Assembly (NCBI GenBank): GCA_947561585.1
Contig: CANNZV010001471.1
Span: 186,001-250,000 of the forward strand
Length of the DNA: 64,000 nt
DNA from: Caprella mutica
Lineage: Eukaryota > Arthropoda > Malacostraca > Amphipoda > Caprellidae
Reading direction: 5' to 3'
The translations under genes and the position numbers were made by a program. Below the pieces are notes generated by a model. It did not search any database. It saw only the letters and a program-made list of their open reading frames with translations, and was not told the origin of the DNA. How positions within the stretch are numbered: position 1 is the stretch's first letter; the number at the start of each line of letters is the position of its first letter. Below, in pieces: positions 32,893 through 44,825 of this stretch.

Positions 32893-33405
32893 AAAGTTAG
32901 AAATTAAAAGGTTACTACCACTAAGAAGATAGTTTTAAATTATTGTTCCTTGCGTATAAGTTTTTTAGAATAATATTTTTAAGGTTACTAACTCATTGAT
33001 TGGCTATGGAAATTGACCAATAAGTATGTCGGGAGCCGTGCCGCCCCTCGAACCCCCTGCCGAAGTGTACAGTACAACAAACTACCGGATACTAAAAAAT
33101 ACATCACAGCCATCTATGTTGTGAGTTTCAGATTTATTATTATTTGAAAAGTAAATAATATGAAAGTAGGAGGAGCCAACAGGGAGTGGACGACTAACGG
33201 TTTAGTGCTCCGCCCCCAGTTGGCTCCTCCTCCTTGCTGAACAATAAGAGAAAAGTTATCCTTAAAAGCTTTATTCGTAAGAACGTTATTCTTGCAGCAC
33301 TGTATCGACAGAAACTTATGCGGTAGAGACAGTATCTCAAAAAAATTATGCGCTGTTTACTATATTTAAAAAAAATTTAGACTGAAGAAACATAACCTTT
33401 TTGGT
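32893..33405 (-). mobile_element. Family C element, inverted copy
   Basis: Reads on the minus strand like 44985-45497. It shows the shared hairpin (AGGAGGAGCCAACAGGGAG with CTCCGCCCCCAGTTGGCTCC), CATAAGTTTCTGTCGATACA and CCAATCAATGAGTTAGTAACC. Full length is about 510 bp with no coding frame. Confidence 0.8.
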
Positions 33406-33437
33406 CACACCGACTAAAAATTAGGTAACTTAAATTG

Positions 33438-33702
33438 TACACTGAAACTCCTGAGTTATTAAGTTTTTCGCTATGAAGCACTTGAGTAATGAAGGACCTG
33501 AGTTATGAAGTATTTTCTATGTTTAAATTATAGAAAACGATATACGTCATGAATTTCGTCCTATAGTTAATTAGTTATCCCTCAAAGACCATAGTTTTCT
33601 CCAAGATTTTAATTATAGAAAACTATCAGTGTGCCTGAGCTGTCAAGTGGCTTCTGAGTTATGAAGAAACCAATATTTCATAACTCGGAAGTTTCACTGT
33701 AC
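33438..33702. mobile_element. Family E inverted-repeat element, unexpanded
   Basis: Ends ACTGAAACTCCTGAGTTA and TAACTCGGAAGTTTCACTGT invert each other. Inside, CATAGTTTTCT and AGAAAACTAT pair. The left arm has about two diverged copies of the 32-bp unit that forms an array in the sibling at 47116. Confidence 0.8.
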
Positions 33703-34299
33703 CTTAAATAATACCTAATTGGTATTTAAAGTTACGCTAGTACGAAATAAAAATCGTTCCTCTTCCTTGTTCTTCTATTAAATCTATTAGAAAATACGGC
33801 GAAGGTTGAGAGTGAATTTTATTCTTAAGTAATTAACTAGGAATCGAATACTCGATCAATTTCTTTTCTGTTAACTGTTATATGCTATATACCTTAGCTC
33901 TACAAACTTAAAGCATTTCTAGAGAGATTTAAATTTGAAGTGGAGGAGACCTTTAATATTCGACAGTAAGTTGCCTTATGTCAGCCATATTGGTTTGCGA
34001 GCTGCAAATCAGGCCTCCATCAGCCATATGTAACGACATGATATTACTACACTTCATAATTTCTTTATTGATTTACTAGTTTAAAATACGCTATTTTTCT
34101 TTTTCTTATTACCAAAACTTTTTATTGTTCAAAAACTAAAGATCGCAATATAATGTTTATAGAAAAGCAGGAAATTTACCGAGGAAATTTGCTCAGTAGA
34201 AATCTTTCATAAAGAATAATTTTGCGAAGAATAATTACCATTGAATATTGCTATATAAAATTTGATTAATTGTGTACAGTTATGGTTACTAAAGAAATG
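33703..34299. other. Intergenic, AT-rich
   Basis: No gene or repeat is supported. Confidence 0.4.
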
Positions 34300-34958
34300 G
34301 TGAAGTGCATTCTATGTGAAGTGCATTCTATGTGAAGTGCATTCTATGTGAAGTGCATTTCTATGTGAAGTGCATTCTATGTGAAGTGCATTCTATGTGA
34401 AGTGCATTCTATGTGAAGTGCATTTCTATGTGAAGTGCATTTCTATGTGAAGTGCATTTCTATGTGAAGTGCATTCTATGTGAAGTGCATTCTATGTGAA
34501 GTGCATTCTATGTGAAGTGCATTTCTATGTGAAGTGCATTCTATGTGAAGTGCATTCTATGTGAAGTGCATTTCTATGTGAAGTGCATTTCTATGTGAAG
34601 TGCATTCTATGTGAAGTGCATTTCTATGTGAAGTGCATTTCTATGTGAAGTGCATTCTATGTGAAGTGCATTTCTATGTGAAGTGCATTCTATGTGAAGT
34701 GCATTTCTATGTGAAGTGCATTGCTATGTGAAGTGCATTGCTATGTGAAGTGCATTGCTATGTGAAGTGCATTGCTATGTGAAGTGCATTGCTATGTGAA
34801 GTGCATTGCTATGTGAAGTGCATTGCTATGTGAAGTGCATTGCTATGTGAAGTGCATTGCTATGTGAAGTGCATTGCTATGTGAAGTGCATTGCTATGTG
34901 AAGTGCATTGCTATGTGAAGTGCATTGCTATGTGAAGTGCATTGCTATGTGAAGTGCA
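34300..34958. repeat. 16/17-bp minisatellite, ~39 copies
   Basis: Unit GTGAAGTGCATTCTAT (16) mixed with GTGAAGTGCATTTCTAT (17) to about 34715, then a uniform block of GTGAAGTGCATTGCTAT (17) to the end. The sharp switch marks a recent clonal expansion at the right end. Confidence 0.97.
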
Positions 34959-35171
34959 AGAGAAATCTAGAAAAGTTCACAAACCTTTTTTTCAATTCAT
35001 GTCAAAATTTCATGACTTATTTCGTCTTTTCTTTATATTTTTAGAGTCTCAGTATTAAATAAATTGCACTTTTTTTCATCCGTTCTCACGCTTATAATTT
35101 TCTTCATATTTAACTAATTTTAAATATTAATGTAATATAAATAAATGATTGATATCTGCTGAATCAAACTG
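34959..35171. other. Intergenic spacer
   Basis: AT-rich, no feature seen. Confidence 0.3.
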
Positions 35172-35341
35172 GCGTAAGTTCCGAGTAATCGGACGGTTCC
35201 AATTTGTTAATTAGTTATTATAGTTCGTATCCGTGATACCTGCAGGTATCACGGATACGAATTTTTATAACCAGCTTTAATGTTTGTAATTATAGTATGA
35301 TCGAAGATGTGGAACTGTCCCATAACTCGGGACAAACCTTA
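35172..35341. mobile_element. Family A element with inner palindrome
   Basis: Left GTAAGTTCCGAGTAATCGGA, right TATGATCGAAGATGTGGAAC then TGTCCCATAACTCGG. The centre has the perfect palindrome TTCGTATCCGTGATACCTGC and its mirror around CTGCAG. Confidence 0.85.
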
Positions 35342-36428
35342 CTTAAAATTGTAATTGCTGAAAAGAAAACCCAAGTGCTAGCTATACTGTATATTCCCTA
35401 GCAAGAACTCCATACAACTACATTATACTACAGTCTACGACCAATCCAATATAGAAGCTATACTCCAGAGGCACATGGGAATCAATCCAATGTAAAACAA
35501 ATGCCACTAATAGATAGATAATGGAATAAGTTCTTGCTATCTAATAGATAAGAGAATATCCCCTTGCTATCTAATAGATAAGAGATTAACGCCTAGGTTT
35601 CACAGAAAGGAGCCAGTTTGTCCAAAGCAAACACAAACCACTCCCTCGGTAGAAGAAACACACTCTGTTTCCTTTCTTTTGAGAGAATTCATTCTCACCT
35701 TTGTGGTAAGGTAATTAAGGTAAAGATTTAAATAAGTGGTGGTGTTTAACTGCATTTCTTAAAGTGATGGATAATGAAATATTGTCATTCTTCATATAGA
35801 GAGTAACGCGCAAATTGACAGTGTAGAGGACTGTATTTATTTTGACTGCTAGATTCACCACGTATGAAGTAACTTTTGATGTGCGGCAATTATCGTATGA
35901 CAATAAAATATCGTCAACTCTATTGCATGTTGGCAAACGTACCAGTCGTACGGTAAAAACAAAATAAATTTGGACGAAATGCGCTTATTTGCCGCTCGTT
36001 GACGGACACATAACCAGTCAATTCTTCCTAATCTAACTACACATCTTTGAATAGTAACATGGTAAGTAATTAGTAACTCATTAAACCTTATGAAGTGATT
36101 ATATTCTCGCACCGTTTGTGAATTGATTAATGGTTTGGTAAGCACCTACTTATCGGTGATTTCATTTCTGTTTATTTTTTTTGTTAGGTATTGATTGTCT
36201 CAGAATCTTTATACTCTGTATCCTTCCTCTTGGCTTTCTTATAAAAGGAACAAAAATCATTATTAATAAATTTTATTGTTAACATATTTCAAGTGTTTTT
36301 ATTTTTATTGGTGTAAACATACTATCGTAATGTATTGTACATATTAGTTTTAACTTTTAAAACGTAGTTGAAATTTTTCCAGGTTTTAATCTTGGATTGT
36401 CAACCACGGCTTGATCGGTGATGACTGC
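35342..36428. other. Intergenic with two unassigned minus-strand frames
   Basis: Frames at 35936-35715 and 36145-35855 (73 and 96 codons) overlap in different registers and show no known motif. The region 35540-35590 repeats CTTGCTATCTAATAGATAAGAGA twice. I do not call a gene. Confidence 0.3.
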
Positions 36429-36598
36429 AGGGTTGTGACAATATGCGTTTAAAATCATAGATCCCGAAAATATAAACGACCTGAAATGGTATCGAATACT
36501 ATTTACCGCTGGTGTAGAACCTATCAATACTCTTTAATTCGCTCCGTCCATAAATTTTTTGAGATCTATATGATTTAAACGCATATTGTCACAACCCT
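36429..36598. mobile_element. 170-bp element with ~35-bp terminal inverted repeats
   Basis: The left end AGGGTTGTGACAATATGCGT and beyond (to about 36463) is inverted at 36565-36598 (ACGCATATTGTCACAACCCT) with two mismatches. The interior shows no coding potential. Seen once in the window. Confidence 0.88.
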
Positions 36599-36842
36599 AG
36601 TAATGAGAGAGAACTCCCTTCTAATTTCAACTGGCCATTTTGACTGCATCTTTGAATTAATTGTGAAGCAACGGGTTATTGGTTCACAAGTCCAATTACA
36701 TAATTCACTGGACAGGCAAAGCTACCTAGAAATCACAATAAAATAACTTGACTGTGAAAAAGTTTTTGAATTCAAACTGCAGTGAAATTTCAAAGGAATA
36801 ATTTTGCATGAGGGGATAATAATACTCAAGCATCTATTAGGC

Positions 36843-36975
36843 GCACAGTAGTCGGAAAGTGGGCATTAAAACATGTCATGATGGGCTATTGAGCATTTTC
36901 TAAAGGTCGGATTACTCCATGTTAAATATTAATGCACTTTAAGGTTACTGTGAGTGTTCGAGTGCTGTCATTTGC
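36843..36975. mobile_element. Family D inverted-repeat element
   Basis: Left GCACAGTAGTCGGAAAGTGG, right AATGCACTTTAAGGTTACTGTGAGTGTTCG. About 130 bp. Confidence 0.65.
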
Positions 36976-37109
36976 CAGTATAAAAGTGCAGGAATTTAAA
37001 GGTCCTCTCCAGGCCATTTTTTTATATTTTTTCAATCAATGTGGCTAATATTTTTGCTGTAAGCCCCATGCAATTTGTTTCTATACGTATATGCTTTAAA
37101 TACACACAT

Positions 37110-37250
37110 TGATAATTTTAAATAAGATTTTAAATAATCAATTTTCTGCAATATCCGTTTTACTTTCGAGTGGCTACCTAAGTCCACAGAAAAAGTACGT
37201 ATACACAGTTTGTTTGAATGTCAGTTAGGTATAGGTTTATATAATTCAAT
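37110..37250 (-). mobile_element. Family H fragment, inverted
   Basis: On the minus strand ATTGAATTA, ACCTATACCTAACTGACATTCAAA and GTAAAACGGATATTG follow the order seen at 13490-13590. Confidence 0.6.
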
Positions 37251-37400
37251 ATCAATTATTCTGGTGAAGGTATGATAGGAATTTTTGTGGGGGTTTAACG
37301 TCTGCCTCGGCACTATCGCTTACCTAGAGATAGAATTAAATACAAGGGACTGGAAGAAGCAGTCAGAAAGGAAAGTGGCTCAATGAACAAAGTCACTTAC

Positions 37401-37503
37401 CATTGTCTGTGACGAAGCTCATTGATGCAAGAAAGTTACTCCGTGAATTATATTTCGAAGGAATGTTATGAAAAGAGACACATGGACCGGTAATCGCACT
37501 CAT
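37401..37503 (-). CDS. Possible first exon, product unknown
   Basis: On the minus strand an ATG at 37503 opens 34 codons (MSAITGPCVSFHNIPSKYNS then a stretch ending MSFVTDN). They run into a strong donor, AATG followed by GTAAGT (37400-37395). The composition is normal for coding sequence, but I recognise no family. It abuts the 60-bp array at 37509, which would lie in its promoter. No other exon was found. Confidence 0.2.
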
Positions 37504-37508
37504 GGATG

Positions 37509-38396
37509 AAAGAGGAAAATGAAGAGGTGATAGTAAATGAATCCTATACTAGTCTACCTAACACAAAATCTGAGAGGAAAATGAAGAGGTGATAGTAAAT
37601 GAAGCCTACGAGTCTACCTAACATAAAATTTAAGAGGAAAATGAAGAGGTGATAAAAAATGAAGACTACGAGTCTACTTAACACAAAATCTGAGAGGAAA
37701 ATGAAGAGGTTATAGTAAATGAAGAAAACGAGTCTACCTAACACAAAATTTAAGAGGAAAATGAAGAGGTGATAGTAAATGAAGCCTACGAGTCTACCTA
37801 ACACAAAATCTAAGAGGAAAATGAAGAGGTGATTGTATAAAATGATGCCTACGAGTCTACCTAACACAAAATCTAAGAGGAAAATGAAGAGGTGATAGTA
37901 AATGAAGCCTACGAGTCTACCTAACATAAAATCTAAGAGGAAAATGAAGAGGTGATAGTAAATGAAGCCTACGAGTCTACCTAACACAAAATCTAAGAGA
38001 AAAATGAAGAGGTGATAGTAAATGAAGAAAACGAGTCTACCTAACACAAAATTTAAGAGGAAAATGAAGAGGTGATAGTAAATGAAGAAAACGCGTCTAC
38101 CTAACACAAAATTTAAGAGGAAAATGAAGAGGTGATAGTAAATGAAGCCTACGAGTCTACCTACCACAAAATCTAAGAGGAAAATGAAGAGGTGATAGTA
38201 AATGAAGCCTACGAGTCTACCTAACACAAAATCTAAGAGGAAAATGAAGAGGTGATAGTAAATGATGCCTACGAGTCTACCTAACACAAGATCTAAGAGG
38301 AAAATGAAGAGCTGATAGTAATTGAAACCTACGAGTCTACCTAACACAAAATCTAAGAGGAAAATGAAGAGCTGATAGTAACACGAAATCTAAGAC
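37509..38396. repeat. 60-bp minisatellite, ~14.5 copies
   Basis: Unit includes GAGGAAAATGAAGAGGTGAT, AGTAAATGAAGCC and TACGAGTCTACCTAACACAA. Sub-variants GAAGAAAACGAGTC and GAAGCCTACGAGTC alternate. The minus strand is open for 267 codons as a hydrophobic 20-residue repeat (FLLDFVLGRLVGFIYYHLFI). Substitutions do not favour silent sites, so I call this array DNA, not a membrane protein. Confidence 0.96.
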
Positions 38397-38579
38397 CTCG
38401 TACTTGAAGAGTGTTAACCCTAGCTAGCGTAATTCGCTAAAACTATAAGTAGCGTTAAAAATGTTAAACATGGTAGATATGAAAATAAAACAATTTATAA
38501 TCCAAATTACAACAGTTCAAGGCCCAAAGGGCGTCACTCCTCTTCCATTAAATTAGAGCCGCATTGTTTGTTTGTTTAT
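38397..38579. other. Intergenic spacer
   Basis: No feature seen. Confidence 0.3.
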
Positions 38580-38720
38580 AAAGTTAAAATTGTAAATCAA
38601 AACAAAGAGTGTAGGTACAATCTTCTTCTTCAGCGTCAGATTAGTGTTTCGTACAATTGCTGTAAACAGAGATTATAAACTTTAAAACACATAAATGTTA
38701 AAATTATATATACTGAACCA
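38580..38720 (-). mobile_element. Family H fragment, inverted
   Basis: Minus-strand CAATTGTACGAAACACTAATCTGACGCTGAAG matches 26435-26470. The element's other blocks are missing here. Confidence 0.55.
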
Positions 38721-40157
38721 AATTGTATTTTCTTAATAATGATCCTAGACTTTAGTTCTACAATATTATGCAATTAACTCATCCTTTAACGTAACGTGGA
38801 AATGACCTTTAATCTTTTATGTCTTAAGGACACATTTAAACATGTCCCTTTGTAGTGATGTATTTGGAGAGGTTTTTTTTAAGATTATTACCTTTAGCAA
38901 CAGAATGAGCAAATATGTAGGTACTCATGAAGTGTTTTAATACAGTTATAGCTTGCTAAGATAATAATTTTCTATGAGCATCTTATCAAAGAAAACTATT
39001 TGATGGAAGACTCCGCTATTTATTCATACCTTCATATTATTTTTTTGTCCAAAGATGGTTAACTATAATACTTTTTTTTATAGTTTTAAATGCTTAATAA
39101 TTTAATATTCCATATTTAATATTAAATCTGAATCAAATAATTAGTTTACTAATTTTACTATCGGACTGTTGAAACTGTTGAAACTGTTCAACATTTCCGA
39201 TCATGTTTATTGTTTTCGATCAAAAAATATACATTAAAAGTTATATAACAGTTTTTATATACTCTTTTATTATAATCAAAACTTACCCTGATAATAATTT
39301 GATTAGGTTTCCGAACATTTTTTTTTTCTATTTCGGATGTAAGAAGATTTAAATTATTGTTGAACATGTTTTATGAGACAAGTTTTATTTGTTTCAAGAT
39401 GATGACATTTTAGAATGTTTGTGTTTAGTTTGGTAAGCGTAACAGGCTACACAAACTCTGAATATCAGTTTGTTCATTCTAAGTTTCTATGCAAGTTTCC
39501 TTCAATTCCCTTCATAACGCTTAGGTACAACCTAAATAAAACTAATTATTATAATTTATAATGGAAAAACATAAAATAACTAAAAATTTGATGGGGACCG
39601 AAAACCTATTTTGTATGGGACATGTTTCAATTTTAGAGTAATTAATTTCATTAAACAGAGGGAAGCTCAGGGAACTTTCTTGATCTTGTATGTTTTATAA
39701 AATTTCAACTTTATTTTTATTAATTTTTTATTTGTAACTTTTCATGATATTAACTGAATTATTATTACCATTTAATAGGCATGGAATATCAATATGAGTT
39801 TTTTTATTTTGAATATGGAAACTGTTTTTATAATTGCAGAGTGAGTAGCTATTTTTATCGCAGTATCCCTTGAAAACTAACGGCAATTTTCTTTTATATT
39901 CAAGAAAGAAAACGTTTGAGGTATAACCCTTATATTCCACACCAATGATATATATTATGTATATTAGTTACTGGGTGAAATATATCTATATTAATGATAC
40001 ATTTTGGAGTATATTATAAGATCATTATACATCATTAATCATTATAAATAATCATATATACAAAAAAATATTATAATAATAGCGGTTTTTGTATGTCTGA
40101 CGCCAACTAAGACTGACGGTTAACATGACAAAATATTTTCAAGATTGTGATTAAAAT
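38721..40157. other. Intergenic, possible decayed family A copy
   Basis: AT-rich. Around 39160-39290 are pieces of family A (TATCGGACTGTTGAAACTG, CATTTCCGATCATG, AACTTACCCTGAT) in disorder. No gene. Confidence 0.35.
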
Positions 40158-40445
40158 TACAGTGAACTCTTGAGTTATGAAGTATTGGTTTCTTCATAAC
40201 TCAGGGACACTGATAGTTTTCTATGATTGATATCTTACAGAAAACTATAGTCTTTGAGGGATAACTAGCACGAAATAAGGATAAAGATTTTTATTGATGA
40301 AAAGTACAAAAAATGAACAATAATTCATCAAGCCTTTTTAAATTTTCCTAATGATGGGATATTTTTGAGTTTGACGTAATGAATTCTTGACTTCTTCTAT
40401 AATTTAAACATAGAAATTACTTCATAACTCAGGTACATCAAATTA
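40158..40445. mobile_element. Family E element, inverted and diverged
   Basis: ACAGTGAACTCTTGAGTTATG at the left and CATAACTCAGGTAC at the right. Inside, AGTTTTCTATGATT and AGAAAACTATAGTC pair, followed by GAGGGATAACTAGC, all shared with 33438-33702 and 47116-47582. Confidence 0.7.
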
Positions 40446-41037
40446 AAAAAAAGTCAAGTTCAAATTAAAATTGTAGCCTATAATATATATATATATCTAT
40501 AGGTACTATTACTATAATAAGAGCTGCGTCCGTCTGTCCGTGTGTCACACTTTTATTAAGCAATACAAATTAAAAGGAGAAACTAATCATTTGTGGCAGT
40601 ATCATGACTATACGGACTACAATAATATTGACACTAATTATTTAAAAAAAAATATTTTGGTTTTTGAGAGACAGTTTTTTTGTTTAATCAGAATATGTTT
40701 ATCCATAATACATTCTTGCATTCGAATATAATTTAGATTCAATAGCAGGCACTGTACTAGTTAGAATAAAAATCACTCTTTCAGTTGCAAGACATTTCTT
40801 CAACCCTTTAAGTTCTGATCCCTACTCCAAGTGACAAAATCTTATTCTTTTCTTTAAGAATTAATAGATCTATGCAAATAATTACAATGTTTTCATAAAC
40901 TATTTTCATTCAAATTCAAAACATTCGAAAGAAATCTTAAATAACTCTATTTAATAAATTATACCTTCATTAATATTCCTCATTTTTTTGTAATATGAAA
41001 ATTGGCATATCGTTTTTTTTATTCATATTCAATTAAC
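40446..41037. other. Intergenic, no gene seen
   Basis: AT-rich. The 63-codon plus-strand frame at 40540 has no recognisable features. Confidence 0.35.
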
Positions 41038-41224
41038 GGGGTTTGTTACGAATTATCGGACTGTTCCACCTTTTCGATCATATATATATATATATATATA
41101 TATACATATCCCAATTATTATTTCCATAAAATCTGCAGGTGTAATTAAATGAAAAACAATTATTTTACATTGTTCTTTACAGGATCGAAAATGTGGAACT
41201 GTCCGGTAACTCAGAACTTACCCC
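41038..41224. mobile_element. Family A element with (TA)n
   Basis: Left GGGGTTTGTTACGAATTATC then GGACTGTTCCACC. Right GGATCGAAAATGTGGAACTG, TCCGGTAACTCAGAACTTACC. The left arm's CATATATA has expanded into a TA run (41079-41103). Confidence 0.85.
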
Positions 41225-41551
41225 AGACTTTTCCTAATGATAAGTCTTTTACATTTTCTTGATTTGAACAACATGTTTTATTAGAGAAAATTGACATGCA
41301 ATTATAAAAAGATTATCAAATCATGAAAAATAAAACAATATTGAGTTTAAAATCTGAATTTTGATCAAAAAAATTGATGTTAATTTACATCGAAACAGAA
41401 ATAAATTTTTAAATTTTCTAATTATACCAGATATGGTACACCACACAGTGAAGAGTTACTGTATTTATCACATAAATCTAACAGATAATTAATTAACTAT
41501 CCATTATATGAAATAAAATAAAGTTTTAGTAGTACGTACAATAATATATAA
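41225..41551. other. Intergenic up to the gap
   Basis: AT-rich, no feature seen. Confidence 0.3.
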
Positions 41552-41575
41552 NNNNNNNNNNNNNNNNNNNNNNNN
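41552..41575. other. Assembly gap (24 N)
   Basis: A run of undetermined bases. Composition changes across it, from AT-rich on the left to mixed on the right (41590-41770). The two sides may not be truly adjacent. Confidence 0.99.
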
Positions 41576-41957
41576 ATATAAAAGTTTCAATTCCCGTACC
41601 GAAATCACAGACGAAATTACCCACATTACAGAGAGGTTTAATGTCCGGATCCAGAGAACAAAGTACACCAATCAAACCGTCACAAATGATAGCTATCCTG
41701 CAGAGTTTTTAGAGATAGCGCGACACTCTCCAGATGGTAAATCTTGTCACGAGTCACCATGTTCTGAACATGTCCTGAACATGTTCAGTTTTTAAACCTC
41801 AGGCACACATATCTCGAAAGAAGGGGTTATACTTTTAAGCAATGTATTGTTTTTATGTATGTAGTAAATTTGTTACTTGCTTTCTATGATTTAGAACGAA
41901 AATGGCTTAAAAGTAGTTATATACTACTTTGTGCTATTTAACTTCACTTGTGAAGAT
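41576..41957. other. Intergenic, GC-richer, no frame
   Basis: Positions 41590-41770 have balanced composition but stops in all frames. A CATGTTCTGAACATGT dyad at 41759-41784 (repeated GAACATG) is the only local structure. Confidence 0.35.
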
Positions 41958-43082
41958 ACCATTTAATTCATATACAGTCATTGACATTAGATTATAGTCA
42001 CTGACTGTACCCTTTAATTCATATACAGTCATTAACATTAGATTATAGTCACTGACTGTACCCTTTAATTCATATACAGTCATTAACATTAGATTATAGT
42101 CACTGACTGCACCCTTTAATTCATTTACAGTCATTAACATTAGATTATAGTCACTGACTGTATCCTTTAATTCATATACAGTCATTAACATTAGATTATA
42201 GTCACTGACTGTACCCTTTAATTCATATACAGTCATTAACATTAGATTATAGTCACTGACTGTACCCTTTAATTCATATACAGTCATTAACATTAGATTA
42301 TATAGTCACTGACTGTACCCTTTAATTCATATACAGTCATTAACATTAGATTATAGTCACTGACTGTACCCTTTAATTCATATACAGTCATTAACATTAG
42401 ATTATAGTCACTGACTGCACCCTTTAATTCATTTACAGTCATTAACATTAGATTATAGTCACTGACTGCACCCTTTAATTCATTTACAGTCATTAACATT
42501 AGATTATAGTCACTGACTGTACCCTTTAATTCATATACAGTCATTAACATTAGATTATAGTCACTGACTGTACCCTTTAATTCATATACAGTCATTAACA
42601 TTAGATTATAGTCACTGACTGTACCCTTTAATTCATATACAGTCATTAACATTAGATTATAGTCACTGACTGCACCCTTTAATTCATTTACAGTCATTAA
42701 CATTAGATTATAGTCACTGACTGTATCCTTTAATTCATATACAGTCATTAACATTAGATTATAGTCACTGACTGTACCCTTTAATTCATATACAGTCATT
42801 AACATTAGATTAAAGTCACTGACTGCACCCTTTAATTCATATACAGTCATTAACATTAGATTATAGTCACTGACTGCACCCTTTAATTCATATACAGTCA
42901 TTAACATTAGATTATAGTCACTGACTGCACCCTTTAATTCATATACAGTCATTAACATTAGATTATAGTCACTGACTGCACCCTTTAATTCATTTACAGT
43001 CATTAACATTAGATTATAGTCACTGACTGCACCCTTTAATTCATATACAGTCATTAACATCAGATTATAGTCACTGACTGTC
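41958..43082. repeat. 51-bp minisatellite, ~22 copies
   Basis: Unit ACTGACTGTACCCTTTAATT plus CATATACAGTCATTAACATTAGATTATAGTC. Each unit has the inverted pair GACTGTA and TACAGTC about 14 bases apart. Common variants (TGCACCC, CATTTACAG, TGTATCC) are shuffled. The minus strand is open over two blocks (17-residue repeats), broken only by a 2-base insertion near 42300. I treat this as array DNA. Confidence 0.97.
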
Positions 43083-44825
43083 CATCTCATCTACTGGCTG
43101 AACTATAAACTATAATAATATACCTTATATATCCTGTGACTATAATTGGGTAATTATAGGGTAGGTTTAAGGGGCGGATAAAAATTATAGGTAAGTAACA
43201 TCTGATTTCGGGAGGGAAAATGTTTGGCTTATTTTACTGTTTGAAATGTATTTTTTAGAGTTTTTATTTTTCCTTTAAAGATATATTGAATTGAAAAATA
43301 CGTTTTTGCAATCGGTATAATATGAGAAATATTTTTCATTTTGTCTATAATATTTTTTCAAGCTATTTAAAGTTAGCAGAAATTTAGGAAGCGAGAAATA
43401 AATCCAGCAAACAAGAAAAAAAAACAATAACAAAGCAATTAATTAAGCAACGTTACACAGGTTTTCTATTTATTTAGATATAGCTTCAGAAATAAATGTA
43501 TATTCTTTTTCTATCGAATATAATATATATATTGTCATTTTCAATCGGACTATTGTTCTTAATTGTTTTCATTACATATTATCTCATTTAGTCGCAGATT
43601 GACCAATCTATAACAGACCATTTACTGCTAAAATAGAAACCTTTTCCCGATAACCGTATTTAAATCCCCATTGTATTATCTAATAAAAAGCTATAAGTGA
43701 AGTAGATTAATTAACCATAGGACATAAAACTGCGCGAGATACATTTTGAAGTAACATATTAGCACCATTTGTATTCTGTGAAAACAATCTGCAGGACGTT
43801 AATAGGTCTCATTTGTTAGCAAATGGGTACTTAGAAGACCACCTCTCTTAGTAAGAGTTATTGGCTGTCCTAAGAGTGCTCTCTTGCTCTTATTTATCGA
43901 TAGACTCTTTCTCTATTCTCCATCTTTTTGTGCATTCAGTTTTCTATCTTTTTCACCTAGGCACTTTGTTCCAAGTTATGTGATATGATGGGTAGATATT
44001 TATGAAGAAATATTACTTAAAGTAGAATTTTTTATTAATGTAACTGTTCTCCAATGTCCAATTGTCCATCCAACATATATTCACTTTTAATATATCAGAT
44101 AAAGTCATTCGTCTTGTTAATAATGTTGACGTTATTCATATAAGTAAACATAGAATATATCAATAATTGAATTGAAATCAATTGCATATAATAGAAAATA
44201 TAATTAAAAATCCAAAAAGGCCATAGATTTCTATAACTCCCTTACGGATGAAAATATTCTCCAATATGAATCCCCATGACTCTCCGTATAATAAATTGAC
44301 TTGGAATCGGCAGATCAAAACATAACTTTTTCAATATCGTTAATATATTATTTCCCTGAAAGTTTCTTGATGAATAGGTCTCCTTTGAACTCCTTAGATA
44401 AACTATCCTTTTGGAATCACGTCCTTTCCGCCCAACAGATCCTGCCAAAAAGAGGATTTTCTTTAGAGTCGGTGACAAATTTGGTGTGCGGAAATTCTAG
44501 GAATTAGAGGAGAGTGGAAAAGAGTGTATGGATTGCTGTGTTCAGTCGTGCACTTTATTTTGCGACTGTGCCTCTCCGACTCTAAATATTTAATCTACAT
44601 CCCAAAATAGATCTATAAAGGACTGCAAATCCCTGCTCTTGAGAAATGGAGATTCCGATATTTGTGTGCGTGAAATGAAGGAATGAAAATGTTATGTCAC
44701 AAGTTGTGTTGCTGTGAATTAGAAACCATTCTATTAATAGGATATTGTTGAATGATAATAATCACAATAAAGATAGCTACAAAAAGTTGCTCATATAATT
44801 TTCCATGTGTTATAAATATTAAATA
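43083..44825. other. Intergenic, no gene seen
   Basis: Mostly AT-rich. The patch 44240-44520 is GC-richer, with overlapping frames on both strands (minus 44478-44242, plus 44301-44507). Neither has a recognisable motif, so it is left unassigned. Confidence 0.35.

Noticed and set aside
37544..38347. 267-codon hydrophobic 20-residue repeat frame resembling a membrane protein
   Set aside because: It is the translation of a 60-bp minisatellite, and its variants are not biased to silent sites. No promoter or splice context lies on that strand.
41934..43090. Minus-strand frames of 119 and 265 codons (17-residue repeats)
   Set aside because: They are products of the 51-bp array, interrupted by a 2-base insertion with no sign of selection for frame.
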